Origin: a virus
Direction: 5' to 3' (one strand)
IMG/VR virus record: IMGVR_UViG_3300040808_000817
Location: 1 to 25,242 of that record
Length of the DNA: 25,242 bases
The notes under the pieces were generated by a model that searched no databases, had not been told where the DNA came from, and was given only the letters and a program-made list of their open reading frames with translations. Numbering within the stretch: position 1 is the stretch's first letter; each line of letters opens with the position of its first letter. Both the position numbers and the translations under genes were made by a program. Of this stretch, positions 1 through 8,090 are shown one piece after another.

Positions 1-2
1 GC

Positions 3-197
3 AATAGTGCTGAACATGTTGAGGAACGAGCTAATTGGTACGGAGAACCAGAATTAAGTTCTGAGTTTGCTCATCCTGCTTATACAAGATACCCTCATCT
101 TAAAGACCAAAAGATGAAACAAAAAGCAATGACTGAATTAAATTATGATGGCAACGAAGATCGTGGTCGTTACGGAGAAGATGAATCGAATGATTGA
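3..197 (+). CDS. C-terminal end of an unknown protein (5' truncated)
   Basis: A reading frame is open from the first bases of the window and stops with TGA at 195-197, giving about 64 residues. The start lies upstream of the window. The visible part is hydrophilic, with many Glu, Lys, Tyr and Asn residues and an acidic tail (GRYGEDESND). I recognise no domain. Its end overlaps the beginning of the ligase gene, which suggests one transcript with translational coupling. Confidence 0.55.
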   Translation, partial: NSAEHVEERANWYGEPELSSEFAHPAYTRYPHLKDQKMKQKAMTELNYDGNEDRGRYGEDESND

Positions 198-1467
198 ACC
201 TTGGAAAATTATACAACAGTTAGAATCTGATAACGGAAAGCTTTTCAAAGAAGACGTTATTAGAGCTAATATTGATAATACGGAATTCGTAGCAGGATTA
301 AGATTAGGACTTGATAATATGGTAACCTTTGGTGTTGCTCAAGTTCCTATTAAAAAGGATCCAACAGGAGAAGGTATTCGTCCTGAAGATTTCGTCAAGG
401 TTGCTTCTCAACTTGAAAATAGAACATTAACAGGTCATGCTGCTCGAGATGCTATTCTTGTATTAATGGCAAAAGCAACACAAGAACAATGGAATGATTG
501 GTATCGTAGAATCTTAATTAAAGACTTTAGAGCAGGTTTCTCTGTAAGTACAGTCAATAAGGCAGCAAAAGGTACTATCCCTGTATTCAAGTGTATGCTT
601 GCCCACAGCGGAGATAATAATCCTAAAAAGATTACAGGAGACTGTGTTGTAGAATATAAGTACGATGGTGTAAGAGCAATCGTAATTGTTAAAAACGATA
701 CTGCTACCATTTATTCTCGTAACGGAAAACAATTAACTAACTTTCCACATATAGAAGAAGCATTCAGTCATAAGATGTTTAATAACCTTGTCTTTGATGG
801 TGAAGTAATGTCAGCCGATTTTCAATCACTAATGAAACAAGTACACAGAAAGGAAGGTGCTGAAACTCAAGATGCTTACTTTGCATTATTTGATTTTCTA
901 CCTATTGATGAGTTCAGAACAGGAAGTGGTACATTACCTCTTATTAAAAGAAAAGAACTCTTAAAAGGATTTGAACACTCAGAGTATTTTAAAGATTGTA
1001 TTATTAATACTAAATATCAAGTCATTAACATTGAAGACGATGCTGATAAATTTAAAGAAATTAATAATGAAGCAATTGAAAAAGGTTATGAGGGTATTAT
1101 GGTCAAACCTATTAACGGAATGTATGAATGTAAACGTTCTTACGGTTGGTTGAAAATGAAACCTTATATTGAAGTTACGCTTAAAGTTATTGATATTGAA
1201 GAAGGAACCGGAAAAAATGAAGGAAGTACAGGAGCACTTATCTGTGAAGGCACTGACGAAGGTAAATTTATCAAGGTTAATGTTGGCACAGGTCTTAGCG
1301 ATGATATGCGGGATGATATTTGGAATAACTCTGACGCTGTACTTGGTCAACTAATTGAAGTAAGGGCTGATGCCATTACAATAAGTCAAGATTCGGAAAA
1401 TGAATATAGTTTACGCTTTCCGAGATTCAAATGTTTTAGAGGTTTTAAACCAGGAGAAAAACTATGA
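181..1467 (+). CDS. ATP-dependent DNA ligase (T4 gp30-like)
   Basis: Seals nicks in phage DNA through an enzyme-AMP intermediate. With the start at 181 the protein has 428 residues. The nucleotidyltransferase motifs are in order: motif I KYDGVR with the adenylated lysine near residue 160 (T4 ligase uses K159), FDGEV (motif III), EGIMVK (motif IV) and WLKMKP (motif V), followed by an OB-fold-like C-terminal part. ATGs lie in frame at 145, 181 and 190. I chose 181 because GGAG lies just upstream (174-177), the lysine falls at the T4 position, and 145 would overlap the upstream gene by 53 bases; 190 is almost as good. The gene ends in an ATGA overlap with the next one. Family call is firm, start less so. 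Confidence 0.93.
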   Translation: MNRMIEPWKIIQQLESDNGKLFKEDVIRANIDNTEFVAGLRLGLDNMVTFGVAQVPIKKDPTGEGIRPEDFVKVASQLENRTLTGHAARDAILVLMAKATQEQWNDWYRRILIKDFRAGFSVSTVNKAAKGTIPVFKCMLAHSGDNNPKKITGDCVVEYKYDGVRAIVIVKNDTATIYSRNGKQLTNFPHIEEAFSHKMFNNLVFDGEVMSADFQSLMKQVHRKEGAETQDAYFALFDFLPIDEFRTGSGTLPLIKRKELLKGFEHSEYFKDCIINTKYQVINIEDDADKFKEINNEAIEKGYEGIMVKPINGMYECKRSYGWLKMKPYIEVTLKVIDIEEGTGKNEGSTGALICEGTDEGKFIKVNVGTGLSDDMRDDIWNNSDAVLGQLIEVRADAITISQDSENEYSLRFPRFKCFRGFKPGEKL

Positions 1468-1730
1468 CGCAATATGATGAAGTAGTCGATAAACAAAGGA
1501 CTATGTTAGAGGCTGAAGAATGGTCAATGAAAGTAAAATCCATTCATGTACATTCTTTTAAATCTATGTACTATGACGACCATCCTGAAGATACAGAGGG
1601 TGGAAAAATGGTCACTGATATAGAATATAATTGTGGATTAATTAAAAGGTCTCAAGGTAGTAAATTTATTCGTAACTTTGGAAAAGAACTCAAAGGCGAA
1701 GAATTATACGACCTTTATGTAAGACAATGA
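1464..1730 (+). CDS. Hypothetical protein, 88 aa
   Basis: Begins at the ATG of an ATGA overlap with the ligase stop and ends in another ATGA overlap with the cell-wall hydrolase, so it is surely translated from the same message. The protein is soluble and charged, with an acidic centre (HPEDTEGG). I see no signal peptide, membrane segment or known motif and do not recognise the family. Confidence 0.7.
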   Translation: MTQYDEVVDKQRTMLEAEEWSMKVKSIHVHSFKSMYYDDHPEDTEGGKMVTDIEYNCGLIKRSQGSKFIRNFGKELKGEELYDLYVRQ

Positions 1731-2260
1731 AAATCTTTAATCAACTCGGATTTTTAGCTTTAGCATTAATAGTAGGAATGGCTTTCGGCACAATGAAAGT
1801 CCAAGGTTCAATAGATTATGATTATGTTACTACTCAAGACGAACATTGTATGGCAAAGAATATTTACCACGAATCTCGTTCAGAGAACTTGGCAGGAAAA
1901 TATGCTGTTGCTGATGTTGTATTGAATCGTGTTCGTGATGATAGATATCCTAATAATATTTGTTCAGTAATATATCAAGGTAAACATAAGCCTTCTTGGA
2001 AGGACCCTAATGTTCTTGTACCTATAAGAAATCAATGTCAATTCAGTTGGTATTGTGATGGTAAGTCAGACGACGCTGTAGACGCTGCTGCTTGGAACGA
2101 TGCATTGTTTATTTCTTATAATATTATAAACAATAATAAGTATCGTGGAATAACCGAAGGAGCAACTCATTATCATACGACTTGGGTAAATCCTTATTGG
2201 GCTCCAACATTACAACACATAGGAACTATCGGAAGTCATATATTCTATCGAGCAGAATGA
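1727..2260 (+). CDS. SleB/CwlJ-type cell wall hydrolase with N-terminal signal or anchor segment
   Basis: Likely peptidoglycan-degrading enzyme (Hydrolase_2 family, the SleB/CwlJ fold known from spore cortex hydrolases and many phages). Residues 1-28 are a short basic start and a hydrophobic stretch (LGFLALALIVGMAFG), so the protein can reach the periplasm by Sec, either cleaved or as a signal-anchor endolysin. The catalytic domain follows: IYHESR near residue 46 with the probable catalytic Glu49, VVLNRV, CQFSW, and a C-terminal ATHYH region with later histidine. It probably acts as endolysin or wall-remodelling enzyme. Its start overlaps the previous stop (ATGA). A strong late promoter for the next gene follows directly. 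Confidence 0.85.
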   Translation: MKIFNQLGFLALALIVGMAFGTMKVQGSIDYDYVTTQDEHCMAKNIYHESRSENLAGKYAVADVVLNRVRDDRYPNNICSVIYQGKHKPSWKDPNVLVPIRNQCQFSWYCDGKSDDAVDAAAWNDALFISYNIINNNKYRGITEGATHYHTTWVNPYWAPTLQHIGTIGSHIFYRAE

Positions 2261-2271
2261 ATAAATAACTC

Positions 2272-2279
2272 TATAAATA
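2272..2279 (+). promoter_or_regulatory. T4-type late promoter box TATAAATA
   Basis: Exact match to the T4 late promoter consensus in the 35-base gap between the hydrolase and the RuvC-like gene. It is followed by a Shine-Dalgarno GGAG at 2286-2289 and the ATG at 2296. In T4 such boxes are read by the gp55/gp33-programmed host polymerase late in infection. The exact match and the intergenic position are seen; function is inferred. Confidence 0.6.
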
Positions 2280-2295
2280 TATTATGGAGTATATT

Positions 2296-2865
2296 ATGAA
2301 ATACGCTGGTGTTGACTACAGCTTAAGTAGTCCAGCAATTTGTATACATGAAGGCGAAGAATGGAGTTATGATAACTGCACCTTTCATTATTATGTAAAG
2401 CAAAAGAAATTGCTACAAGGAGAGAAAGGTCAGTTTCAAGCAACAATGTATCCTGACAATTGGACAACCGACCAAGAGAGATACGATATGTTAGGTTCAT
2501 GGTCGCAAGAGAAATGTTTTGAATGTGACTTCGTTGGAATTGAAGGATACGCATTTGGAGCAGTAGGTAGAGTATTTCAAATAGCAGAGAATTGTGGTTT
2601 GTTTAAACATAAACTATATGAGAAAGGAATACCTCACGAAGTTTATCCTCCAACAATGATTAAAAAGTTTGGCAGTGGAAAAGGTAACGCAAACAAAGAA
2701 TTTATGATTGAAGCATTTGAAAAAGAAGTTTCTATTGACATTCGCGAAAAATGTGGTATAATAAACAAATCATGGAATCCTATTACTGATATCGTAGATT
2801 CCTACTATATTTGTAAATATGGATTCTATAAACAAAACGGAAAATTAGATGATAGTAATATTTAA
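2296..2865 (+). CDS. RuvC-like Holliday junction resolvase/endonuclease (RNase H fold)
   Basis: Predicted to cut branched DNA during recombination and packaging. In the 189-residue protein the acidic residues expected of the RuvC/RNase H fold are visible: Asp7 in AGVDYSLSSP, Glu83 in VGIEGYAFG, and Asp165/Asp168 in ITDIVDSYY, with a lysine-rich KKFGSGKGNANK loop between. I chose ATG 2296 over the in-frame ATG at 2284 because GGAG (2286-2289) sits 6 bases before it; the 2284 start would contain this site. The only promoter seen just upstream is a late box, fitting a resolvase used in late replication (T4 endonuclease VII has that role but a different fold). The stop lies inside the next gene (17-base overlap). 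Confidence 0.75.
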   Translation: MKYAGVDYSLSSPAICIHEGEEWSYDNCTFHYYVKQKKLLQGEKGQFQATMYPDNWTTDQERYDMLGSWSQEKCFECDFVGIEGYAFGAVGRVFQIAENCGLFKHKLYEKGIPHEVYPPTMIKKFGSGKGNANKEFMIEAFEKEVSIDIREKCGIINKSWNPITDIVDSYYICKYGFYKQNGKLDDSNI

Positions 2866-3535
2866 CGGTCCCCCAGCTTCAGGCAAAGATGAAGCAGCAA
2901 GTTTATATAAAGAACAGTTTGGATTTGGCAACCTGTCTTTTAAGTATCAATTGTTTAAAGAAACGATTGCACATTTTGGTGTTGATGAAAATTGGTTCAT
3001 GGAAGGTTACGAAGATAGAGATATTAAAGAAAAGAAAGAATTTGCTTTAGGCGATAGGTCAAGAAGAGAAGCAATGATTCATGTATCAGAAGATATCATT
3101 AAACCTAAAAATGGCAAATCGTTCTTTGGTTGGAAAGTATCAAAAGAAATTGAAGAAGGTGTACATTACGCCGTAGCAGATGGTGGATTTGTTGAAGAAC
3201 TTGTACCTTTAATTGAAAAGGTTGGTGCAGAGAATATAGTTGTTGTTCAAATTACAAGAGAAGGACATGATTTTTCAACTGATAGTCGTAGATACTTCAA
3301 TGGTAATCTAATTAAAGAATATGTAATTAATCATCCAACAAAAATAGATAAGACTTTTGTACTTGAACAGAAATTACCAAATATTAACACATATCGTATA
3401 CATAATAATGGTTCAGTCAGAAACTTTCATAATACACTAACTGAGATTTATAATGAACTTAATGAAGAGTTTAAACTTGATAGCACTAACGGACAAATTA
3501 CAGAATCTACCGATACCGAACATAATCAATCTTAA
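2849..3535 (+). CDS. Deoxynucleoside monophosphate kinase-like P-loop protein (T4 gp1-like)
   Basis: A 228-residue P-loop kinase. Walker A lies at the very N-terminus (GPPASGKD, residues 7-14), and the layout fits the T4 gene 1 dNMP kinase family, which phosphorylates dNMPs for phage DNA synthesis. A central lid-like region is rich in Arg and Glu (DRSRREAM) and a YFNG stretch follows. The C-terminal 25 residues look unstructured (Ser, Thr, Asn, Glu rich), and their coding region is shared with the start of the next gene over 83 bases. Substrate range cannot be read from the sequence; a general P-loop nucleotide kinase is the alternative. Confidence 0.75.
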   Translation: MIVIFNGPPASGKDEAASLYKEQFGFGNLSFKYQLFKETIAHFGVDENWFMEGYEDRDIKEKKEFALGDRSRREAMIHVSEDIIKPKNGKSFFGWKVSKEIEEGVHYAVADGGFVEELVPLIEKVGAENIVVVQITREGHDFSTDSRRYFNGNLIKEYVINHPTKIDKTFVLEQKLPNINTYRIHNNGSVRNFHNTLTEIYNELNEEFKLDSTNGQITESTDTEHNQS

Positions 3536-4286
3536 AGAATGTCAAGATCGTAAGTCCTGGACAGAATCAGAATTTCTACGACACGGTGTTAATAATATTA
3601 AAGTACATTCATACGATCGTTATGAGGAAGGCAAAAGTATTGCTTTCGTAGGTGATCCCAGTGTAGTTAATACTACAACTAAAGGTGTAACTTCCTCACA
3701 TTTACTTACTATTAAATGGTGGTATGAAAATACAGATGAAGAATACGGTTTATTCTTCGAAGATGATTTAGATTACGAAACAATTCAATATTGGAATTTT
3801 ACATTAGAAGAATATATTGAAAGATGTAATCAGTGGGATTGGGGAGCATTACATATGTGTAATGTTTTTGAATATCCTTATGATTATCAAAACGAATACA
3901 TTCCGATGGTACCAAAGCGAAGAGAACTCTGGGACCACGGTTTACAAGCATATGCAATTAAAAGAGAATATGCAGAAAAATTAATAGAATATTATTTTGG
4001 AGAATATTCAGATAAGATTCATTATCGTATGCCACTTGGTAGTCCGGTAACAACAGAGAATAATATATTACATGGATTTGGGTTAGTTATTTCCTTTCCT
4101 TTATTCAACCATAATGTAACTGACTTTAGGTCTAAGAATATATATTATTATAACGAACAAGCAAGTTCAGCTTTTTATTCCTACGAGTTCTTAGATGGAT
4201 GGTGGGAAAAGAAAGGTCAGTGGTTATCACTTGATGGCATATTTGATAATGAACGTGAATCACATAAAATTTATGGAGAATTATAA
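3453..4286 (+). CDS. Glycosyltransferase, GT-A type (GT25-like)
   Basis: Predicted to transfer a sugar from a nucleotide-sugar donor. After a variable start, residues 22-32 (PNIINLKECQD) resemble the beginning of GT25/LPS-type glycosyltransferases. An acidic FFEDDLDYE motif at residues 101-109 is the likely metal-binding DxD. The rest is aromatic-rich with no membrane segment, so it is cytoplasmic. The only good starts lie inside the kinase gene (ATG at 3453 or 3462), giving an unusually long overlap of 74-83 bases. The stop and the next ATG form a TAATG overlap, so the two glycosyltransferases are translated together. The acceptor (DNA base, LPS, virion protein) is unknown. Confidence 0.7.
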   Translation: MNLMKSLNLIALTDKLQNLPIPNIINLKECQDRKSWTESEFLRHGVNNIKVHSYDRYEEGKSIAFVGDPSVVNTTTKGVTSSHLLTIKWWYENTDEEYGLFFEDDLDYETIQYWNFTLEEYIERCNQWDWGALHMCNVFEYPYDYQNEYIPMVPKRRELWDHGLQAYAIKREYAEKLIEYYFGEYSDKIHYRMPLGSPVTTENNILHGFGLVISFPLFNHNVTDFRSKNIYYYNEQASSAFYSYEFLDGWWEKKGQWLSLDGIFDNERESHKIYGEL

Positions 4287-5254
4287 TGAGTTGTGTATAT
4301 AAAGGTGAAGTTGTAGAAACAGAACTGTCTAAGAATTCAAAAGGCGGAACTGAAATGATGAGACAGCGCTTAATTGATAATATTGATAAAGAAGTATTAG
4401 AAAAAGTAGCAGTACATTTATCAAGACCAAGAGAATTATACGATGATGTCCCAAATGTACTTTGGTGTCATGACCTCGCAGAAGATCCTGAAAATAAAAT
4501 CTTAAAAGAAGGTGGTTGGGAAAAATTCCATCACTTTGTATTTGTATCTGCATGGCAGCGTGACCAATACATTGTAAGATTTGGTATTCCTTATTCAAGA
4601 TGCTCAGTTATTCATAACGCAGTTGAAGTGAAATACAACCCTAAAGAAAAAGATATGGAAACAATTCGTTTCGTCTATCATACAACTCCACATCGTGGAT
4701 TAGAATTACTTGTTCCTATCTTTGAAACTCTATGCAAAGAATTTGATAATATTCATCTTGACGTATTCTCAGGATTTGAGATTTATGGTTGGGAAGAAAG
4801 AAACGAAGCATATAAAGAAATGTTTAAAAGAATTGAAGACCATGAACAAATGACTTATCATGGTGTTAAATCAAATGATGAAGTTCTCGAAGCTTTAGAC
4901 AAATCTCATATTTTCTTATATCCAAATATTTGGAAAGAAACATCTTGTATTGCATTACTTGAAGCAATTAAATCGCAAATGATTTGTATTCACCCAAATT
5001 ATGGAGCATTACCTGAGACAGGTGCTAATGCAACAATTATGTATGATTGGAATGAAGATATGAATCATCATGCAAATTATGCTTTTGCTGTGACAAGACA
5101 AATACTAACACAAATGAAAAACGATCCCAACTATTTCCATGGATTTACTTTCTCTGATAGATTTAACCTAGCAAGAAACTCAGTTGCTTCATTTGCCACT
5201 ATGTGGAATACTTTACTAAGGAACATTGGTGATGTCTACCAAAAACAAGGATAA
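4286..5254 (+). CDS. Glycosyltransferase, GT-B type (GT4-like)
   Basis: A 322-residue enzyme with GT4 hallmarks. GGTE near residue 20 is the usual glycine-rich acceptor-side loop, and HNAVE near 110 opens the second Rossmann domain. The donor-binding E-x7-E is exact at Glu218 and Glu226 (KETSCIALLE). It has no membrane segment. It starts in a TAATG overlap with the GT-A gene, and its last codons overlap the next gene by 23 bases. Together the two enzymes could build a two-sugar modification. The substrate cannot be deduced. Confidence 0.82.
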   Translation: MSCVYKGEVVETELSKNSKGGTEMMRQRLIDNIDKEVLEKVAVHLSRPRELYDDVPNVLWCHDLAEDPENKILKEGGWEKFHHFVFVSAWQRDQYIVRFGIPYSRCSVIHNAVEVKYNPKEKDMETIRFVYHTTPHRGLELLVPIFETLCKEFDNIHLDVFSGFEIYGWEERNEAYKEMFKRIEDHEQMTYHGVKSNDEVLEALDKSHIFLYPNIWKETSCIALLEAIKSQMICIHPNYGALPETGANATIMYDWNEDMNHHANYAFAVTRQILTQMKNDPNYFHGFTFSDRFNLARNSVASFATMWNTLLRNIGDVYQKQG

Positions 5255-5621
5255 CTTAATACCTTTTCCAAATATACATTCAAATCCACCAGTTGACCAA
5301 ATCAGTGTTTCAGAAAGAATTCGCGAATATAAAGAATCGTATTCTACGGAACTTGCGGAAATTATATGGGAAAATGTATTAGGAGAAATGGCAAGAGCAG
5401 GTTGCGACTTTGATGAAAACATGGATAAGTACTTTCCTTCTATGATTCTTATCTTTGAAGCAATTCGTTCTTTACATCTACAAACAATGGGTGAAGAGCA
5501 TCAATTACAACCATTTGCTGAAAATAATGTTATGATATTGGATTCTGACCCAGATCGCCTATCTGGTGGACTCAAAAAGAATTTAGAAGAAACTATTGAC
5601 ATCGACGAAGATTTAGATTAA
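5232..5621 (+). CDS. Hypothetical protein, 129 aa
   Basis: Starts at the ATG at 5232 inside the end of the GT-B gene; a TTG at 5226 is a less likely start. Soluble: a polar N-terminus, then a mainly helical middle (residues about 25-90, with ERIREYKESYSTELAEIIWE) and a very acidic tail (ETIDIDEDLD). I do not recognise a function. Its place directly before RNase H suggests a link to replication, but that is context only. Confidence 0.7.
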   Translation: MSTKNKDNLIPFPNIHSNPPVDQISVSERIREYKESYSTELAEIIWENVLGEMARAGCDFDENMDKYFPSMILIFEAIRSLHLQTMGEEHQLQPFAENNVMILDSDPDRLSGGLKKNLEETIDIDEDLD

Positions 5622-5656
5622 AATATCCAATACAAATACAATTATGAGTAAATATT

Positions 5657-6514
5657 ATGATATTAGTTGATTATAACCAAGTTATGCTTGCGAGCTTATT
5701 CGCAGGTATTGGTAATCACACAAACGTCGAACTTGATGAAAATCTTCTCCGACATATGTTCCTAAATTCTATTAGGTTCAATCGCAAAAAGTTTCACAAA
5801 GAATACGGAGAGATTGTTCTCTGTTGTGATAACACAAACGTTTGGAGAAAAGATTACTTTCCATATTACAAAGCAAATCGTAAAAAGAATCGAGACGAAT
5901 CAGAACTTGATTGGAATATGCTATTTGATGTTATCCATGAAATCCGTAGAGAGATTGAAGAGTTCTTTCCATATAAGGTAGTATATGTTGACCGCTGTGA
6001 AGCTGATGATATTATCGCAACACTATGTATGGAACATGGCACTGAATTAAATACAGGAGCAGAAAAGATTCTGATTCTTTCAGGAGATAAGGATTTCATT
6101 CAATTACAAAGATTCGCAAATGTTGACCAATACAACCCGGTCTTAAAGAAATGGGTAAGACATGCAAATCCTCAGCAATATATAACCGAACATATATTAA
6201 AAGGTGACACTGGTGATGGTGTTCCAAATATATTGAGTGAAGATAATTGTTTGGCAGTCGGTAATAGACAAAAGCCAATGACAAAGAAAAGAATTGAAAT
6301 GTTCACCAATACTCCAGAACAAATGGATGAGGAGACTAAGTTAAGGTATAATCGTAATAAACAAATGATTGACCTGACTATGATACCTGAGGAATATCAA
6401 AAGATTATCCTCAATGAATATAATAACCAAGAAGAAGTTGGCAGATCACAACTGTTTAACTACTTCGTAAAGAAAAAGTTGAAAAACTTAATCGGAGACT
6501 TACAGGATTTTTAA
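5657..6514 (+). CDS. rnh: T4-like RNase H (5'-3' exonuclease, FEN-1 family)
   Basis: Removes RNA primers and 5' flaps from lagging-strand fragments. The 285-residue length is close to T4 RNase H (305). The metal-binding acids of the family are all visible: Asp5 (ILVDYNQ), Asp58 (CCDNTN), the EADD cluster at 115-118, Asp144/Asp146 (LSGDKDF) and Asp184/Asp187 in GDTGDGVPN, which belongs to the helix-hairpin-helix part. It is followed after 2 bases by the next gene and, with the ligase, forms the Okazaki-fragment part of the replication set. Spacing from a weak GAG ribosome site to the ATG is 8 bases. Confidence 0.93.
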   Translation: MILVDYNQVMLASLFAGIGNHTNVELDENLLRHMFLNSIRFNRKKFHKEYGEIVLCCDNTNVWRKDYFPYYKANRKKNRDESELDWNMLFDVIHEIRREIEEFFPYKVVYVDRCEADDIIATLCMEHGTELNTGAEKILILSGDKDFIQLQRFANVDQYNPVLKKWVRHANPQQYITEHILKGDTGDGVPNILSEDNCLAVGNRQKPMTKKRIEMFTNTPEQMDEETKLRYNRNKQMIDLTMIPEEYQKIILNEYNNQEEVGRSQLFNYFVKKKLKNLIGDLQDF

Positions 6515-6516
6515 TT

Positions 6517-6963
6517 ATGATTAGAGATGCAGTGTGTGACGTTATTGACGGCACAGTAAAACAAAAAACAGTAAAAGAGAAAGTTGCTTTTTTACAAAAA
6601 TATCAATCAGTACCATTAAAAGGTGTTCTTCGTTTGATTTATGATGAAGACATTGAATTTATGGTACCTGACTCAAAGCCACCTTATAAAGAAAATAATC
6701 TGATTGACCTTGATACTATGTTGTATCGTGAAGCAAGACGTTTAAGAATTTTCTTCAAAGGAGGCGGTTACGACAACCTCAACCAAATGAGAAGAGAAAC
6801 ATTGTTCATTCAACTTCTTGAAGACCTATACCCAGGAGATGCAAAATTGCTATCAGAGAATATGATTTCTCATACTCCAGTAAAAGGCATTACAAGAAAG
6901 ACAGTTGAAGCAGCATTTCCCGGCCTCTTCGAAACACCTCTTCCAGAACTCGGATTTAAATAA
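6517..6963 (+). CDS. Conserved phage-type hypothetical protein, 148 aa
   Basis: Starts 2 bases after RNase H, so almost certainly co-translated with it. Soluble, with a Lys/Arg-rich middle (EARRLRIFFKGGG) and a C-terminal region (VKGITRKTVEAAFPGLF) that could be a helix-turn-helix. It reminds me of uncharacterised proteins beside rnh in marine T4-like phages (DUF6433 type), but I cannot confirm that. In T4 the genes after rnh encode DNA-binding and late-transcription factors, which would suit the basic character, as inference. Confidence 0.7.
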   Translation: MIRDAVCDVIDGTVKQKTVKEKVAFLQKYQSVPLKGVLRLIYDEDIEFMVPDSKPPYKENNLIDLDTMLYREARRLRIFFKGGGYDNLNQMRRETLFIQLLEDLYPGDAKLLSENMISHTPVKGITRKTVEAAFPGLFETPLPELGFK

Positions 6964-6976
6964 AAGGAAAAACACT

Positions 6977-7123
6977 ATGTCTAGGCGCAAGAAGGTAAGC
7001 GCAGATCCCAACGATTGGGATGAATACAAAAAAGTAGACAATAAAAGGAATAAAAGTTCCAAGAATGAAACTAGGAACATTCGGAAACAAAAGCTATCCG
7101 AAAAGAAAAACTTTTTTTCATAA
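6977..7123 (+). CDS. Small basic protein, 48 aa
   Basis: Short ORF with a good ribosome site (AAAAGG at 6962-6967) and an ATG at 6977. The product is strongly charged: it begins SRRKK, nearly a third of residues are Lys or Arg, and it has no hydrophobic core. Such a protein is probably disordered and may bind nucleic acid or another phage protein. It is the last gene of the first transcript; a sigma-70-type promoter starts right after it. Confidence 0.6.
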   Translation: MSRRKKVSADPNDWDEYKKVDNKRNKSSKNETRNIRKQKLSEKKNFFS

Positions 7124-7128
7124 AACTA

Positions 7129-7157
7129 TTGACATTTGGTCAATTCTTTGTTATAAT
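7129..7157 (+). promoter_or_regulatory. Sigma-70-type (early) promoter
   Basis: Perfect TTGACA at 7129-7134 and TATAAT at 7152-7157 with a 17-base spacer, preceded by CATAAAACTA as in other promoters of this window. The predicted start is near 7164, just ahead of the HAD gene. Confidence 0.85.
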
Positions 7158-7179
7158 ATAATTTGAAATGGAAAAAGAA

Positions 7180-7770
7180 ATGACAAAAATGAACTTTAGA
7201 ACAGATAAATTAATACTTGTAGACTGTGATGGTGTACTCCTTGATTGGAAATATGCTTTCTACAGCTTTATGGCTGACAAAGGCCATATTATGCAGGTAC
7301 ACGGTCAATATGAAGTGGCCGAGACATTTGGCATTACAAAAGCCGAAGCTAAGAAACTAATCAGACAGTTTAACGAATCTGCAAGAATCGGATATTTACC
7401 AGGATTAAGAGATGCAATTAAATATGTCAAAAAATTACATGACGAAGGTTATGTATTTCATTGTATTACTAGTCTCAGTACTGATTACTATGCCGGCAAG
7501 TTGAGAGAACAAAATCTTGAAACATTGTTTGGTAAAGGTGTATTTGAGAAAGTAGTTTGCCTTGACTGCGGTGCAGATAAGGACGATGGATTAGCTCCTT
7601 ATAAAGATAGCGGTTGTATCTGGGTTGAAGATAAACCTGAAAACGCAGAATGCGGTCTGAATCTGGGTCTTAGATCTTATCTGATTGCACACGATTTCAA
7701 CGATGATTATAACCATCCTGACATAAGAAAAGTTAGGCTTTGGAAAGAAATCTACGAAGAAATTGTATAA
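7180..7770 (+). CDS. HAD-superfamily phosphatase-like protein
   Basis: A 196-residue HAD-fold protein. Motif I is LVDCDGVLLDW with the nucleophile Asp15 and acid/base Asp17. Motif II is probably CITSLS, and the acidic motif IV region is WVEDKPENAECG. This fits small 5'-nucleotidase-like HAD phosphatases; the substrate is unknown. ATGs at 7168, 7180 and 7189 are in frame. The predicted transcript starts near 7164, so 7168 would be almost leaderless, whereas 7180 has a purine-rich GGAAAAAG before it. I chose 7180. It has its own early-type promoter; a late box overlaps its stop codon and serves the next gene. Confidence 0.75.
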   Translation: MTKMNFRTDKLILVDCDGVLLDWKYAFYSFMADKGHIMQVHGQYEVAETFGITKAEAKKLIRQFNESARIGYLPGLRDAIKYVKKLHDEGYVFHCITSLSTDYYAGKLREQNLETLFGKGVFEKVVCLDCGADKDDGLAPYKDSGCIWVEDKPENAECGLNLGLRSYLIAHDFNDDYNHPDIRKVRLWKEIYEEIV

Positions 7771-7773
7771 ATA
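7766..7773 (+). promoter_or_regulatory. T4-type late promoter box TATAAATA
   Basis: Exact late-promoter match spanning the stop codon of the HAD gene, 29 bases before the next ATG (7803). The position before a gene start supports function, but chance matches to 8 AT bases occur in AT-rich DNA. Confidence 0.5.
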
Positions 7774-7802
7774 AAAATATGCAATATAGGATTGGATACT
7801 AA

Positions 7803-8048
7803 ATGCCGACATATATCTTTGAAGACACTAACACAGGTGAACAATTTGAAAAGTTCATGTCTATCTCAGCCAGAGAAATCTACCTTCAAGACAACCCACA
7901 TTTAAAGACTATCATATCCTCAGGGCCAACATTGATTGACAGTGCCCGACTTGGTCGCATGAAACCCGACCAAGGTTTTCGTGATTTACTTTCGTCTATG
8001 AAACAAAACAAATCATATACAGGAAACAAAATCAACGACTGGAAGTAA
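7803..8048 (+). CDS. FmdB-like small protein without its zinc ribbon
   Basis: 81 residues. The start MPTYIFEDTNTGEQFEKF matches the beginning of FmdB-type zinc-ribbon regulators (MPTYEY...C..C...FE), but both cysteines of the usual ribbon are missing: the protein has none at all. The rest is soluble with a basic tail. This is either a degenerate FmdB relative that no longer binds zinc or a protein that shares only the opening beta-hairpin. It lies between the HAD gene and phoH. Confidence 0.65.
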   Translation: MPTYIFEDTNTGEQFEKFMSISAREIYLQDNPHLKTIISSGPTLIDSARLGRMKPDQGFRDLLSSMKQNKSYTGNKINDWK

Positions 8049-8090
8049 TTCTAGAGATTGCCTCTGCGTTGATGACAAAGGAGGTTATTT

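Noticed and set aside
979-1350. Minus-strand ORF of 123 codons within the ligase gene
   Set aside because: Lies antisense to conserved ligase motifs IV and V; no start signal.
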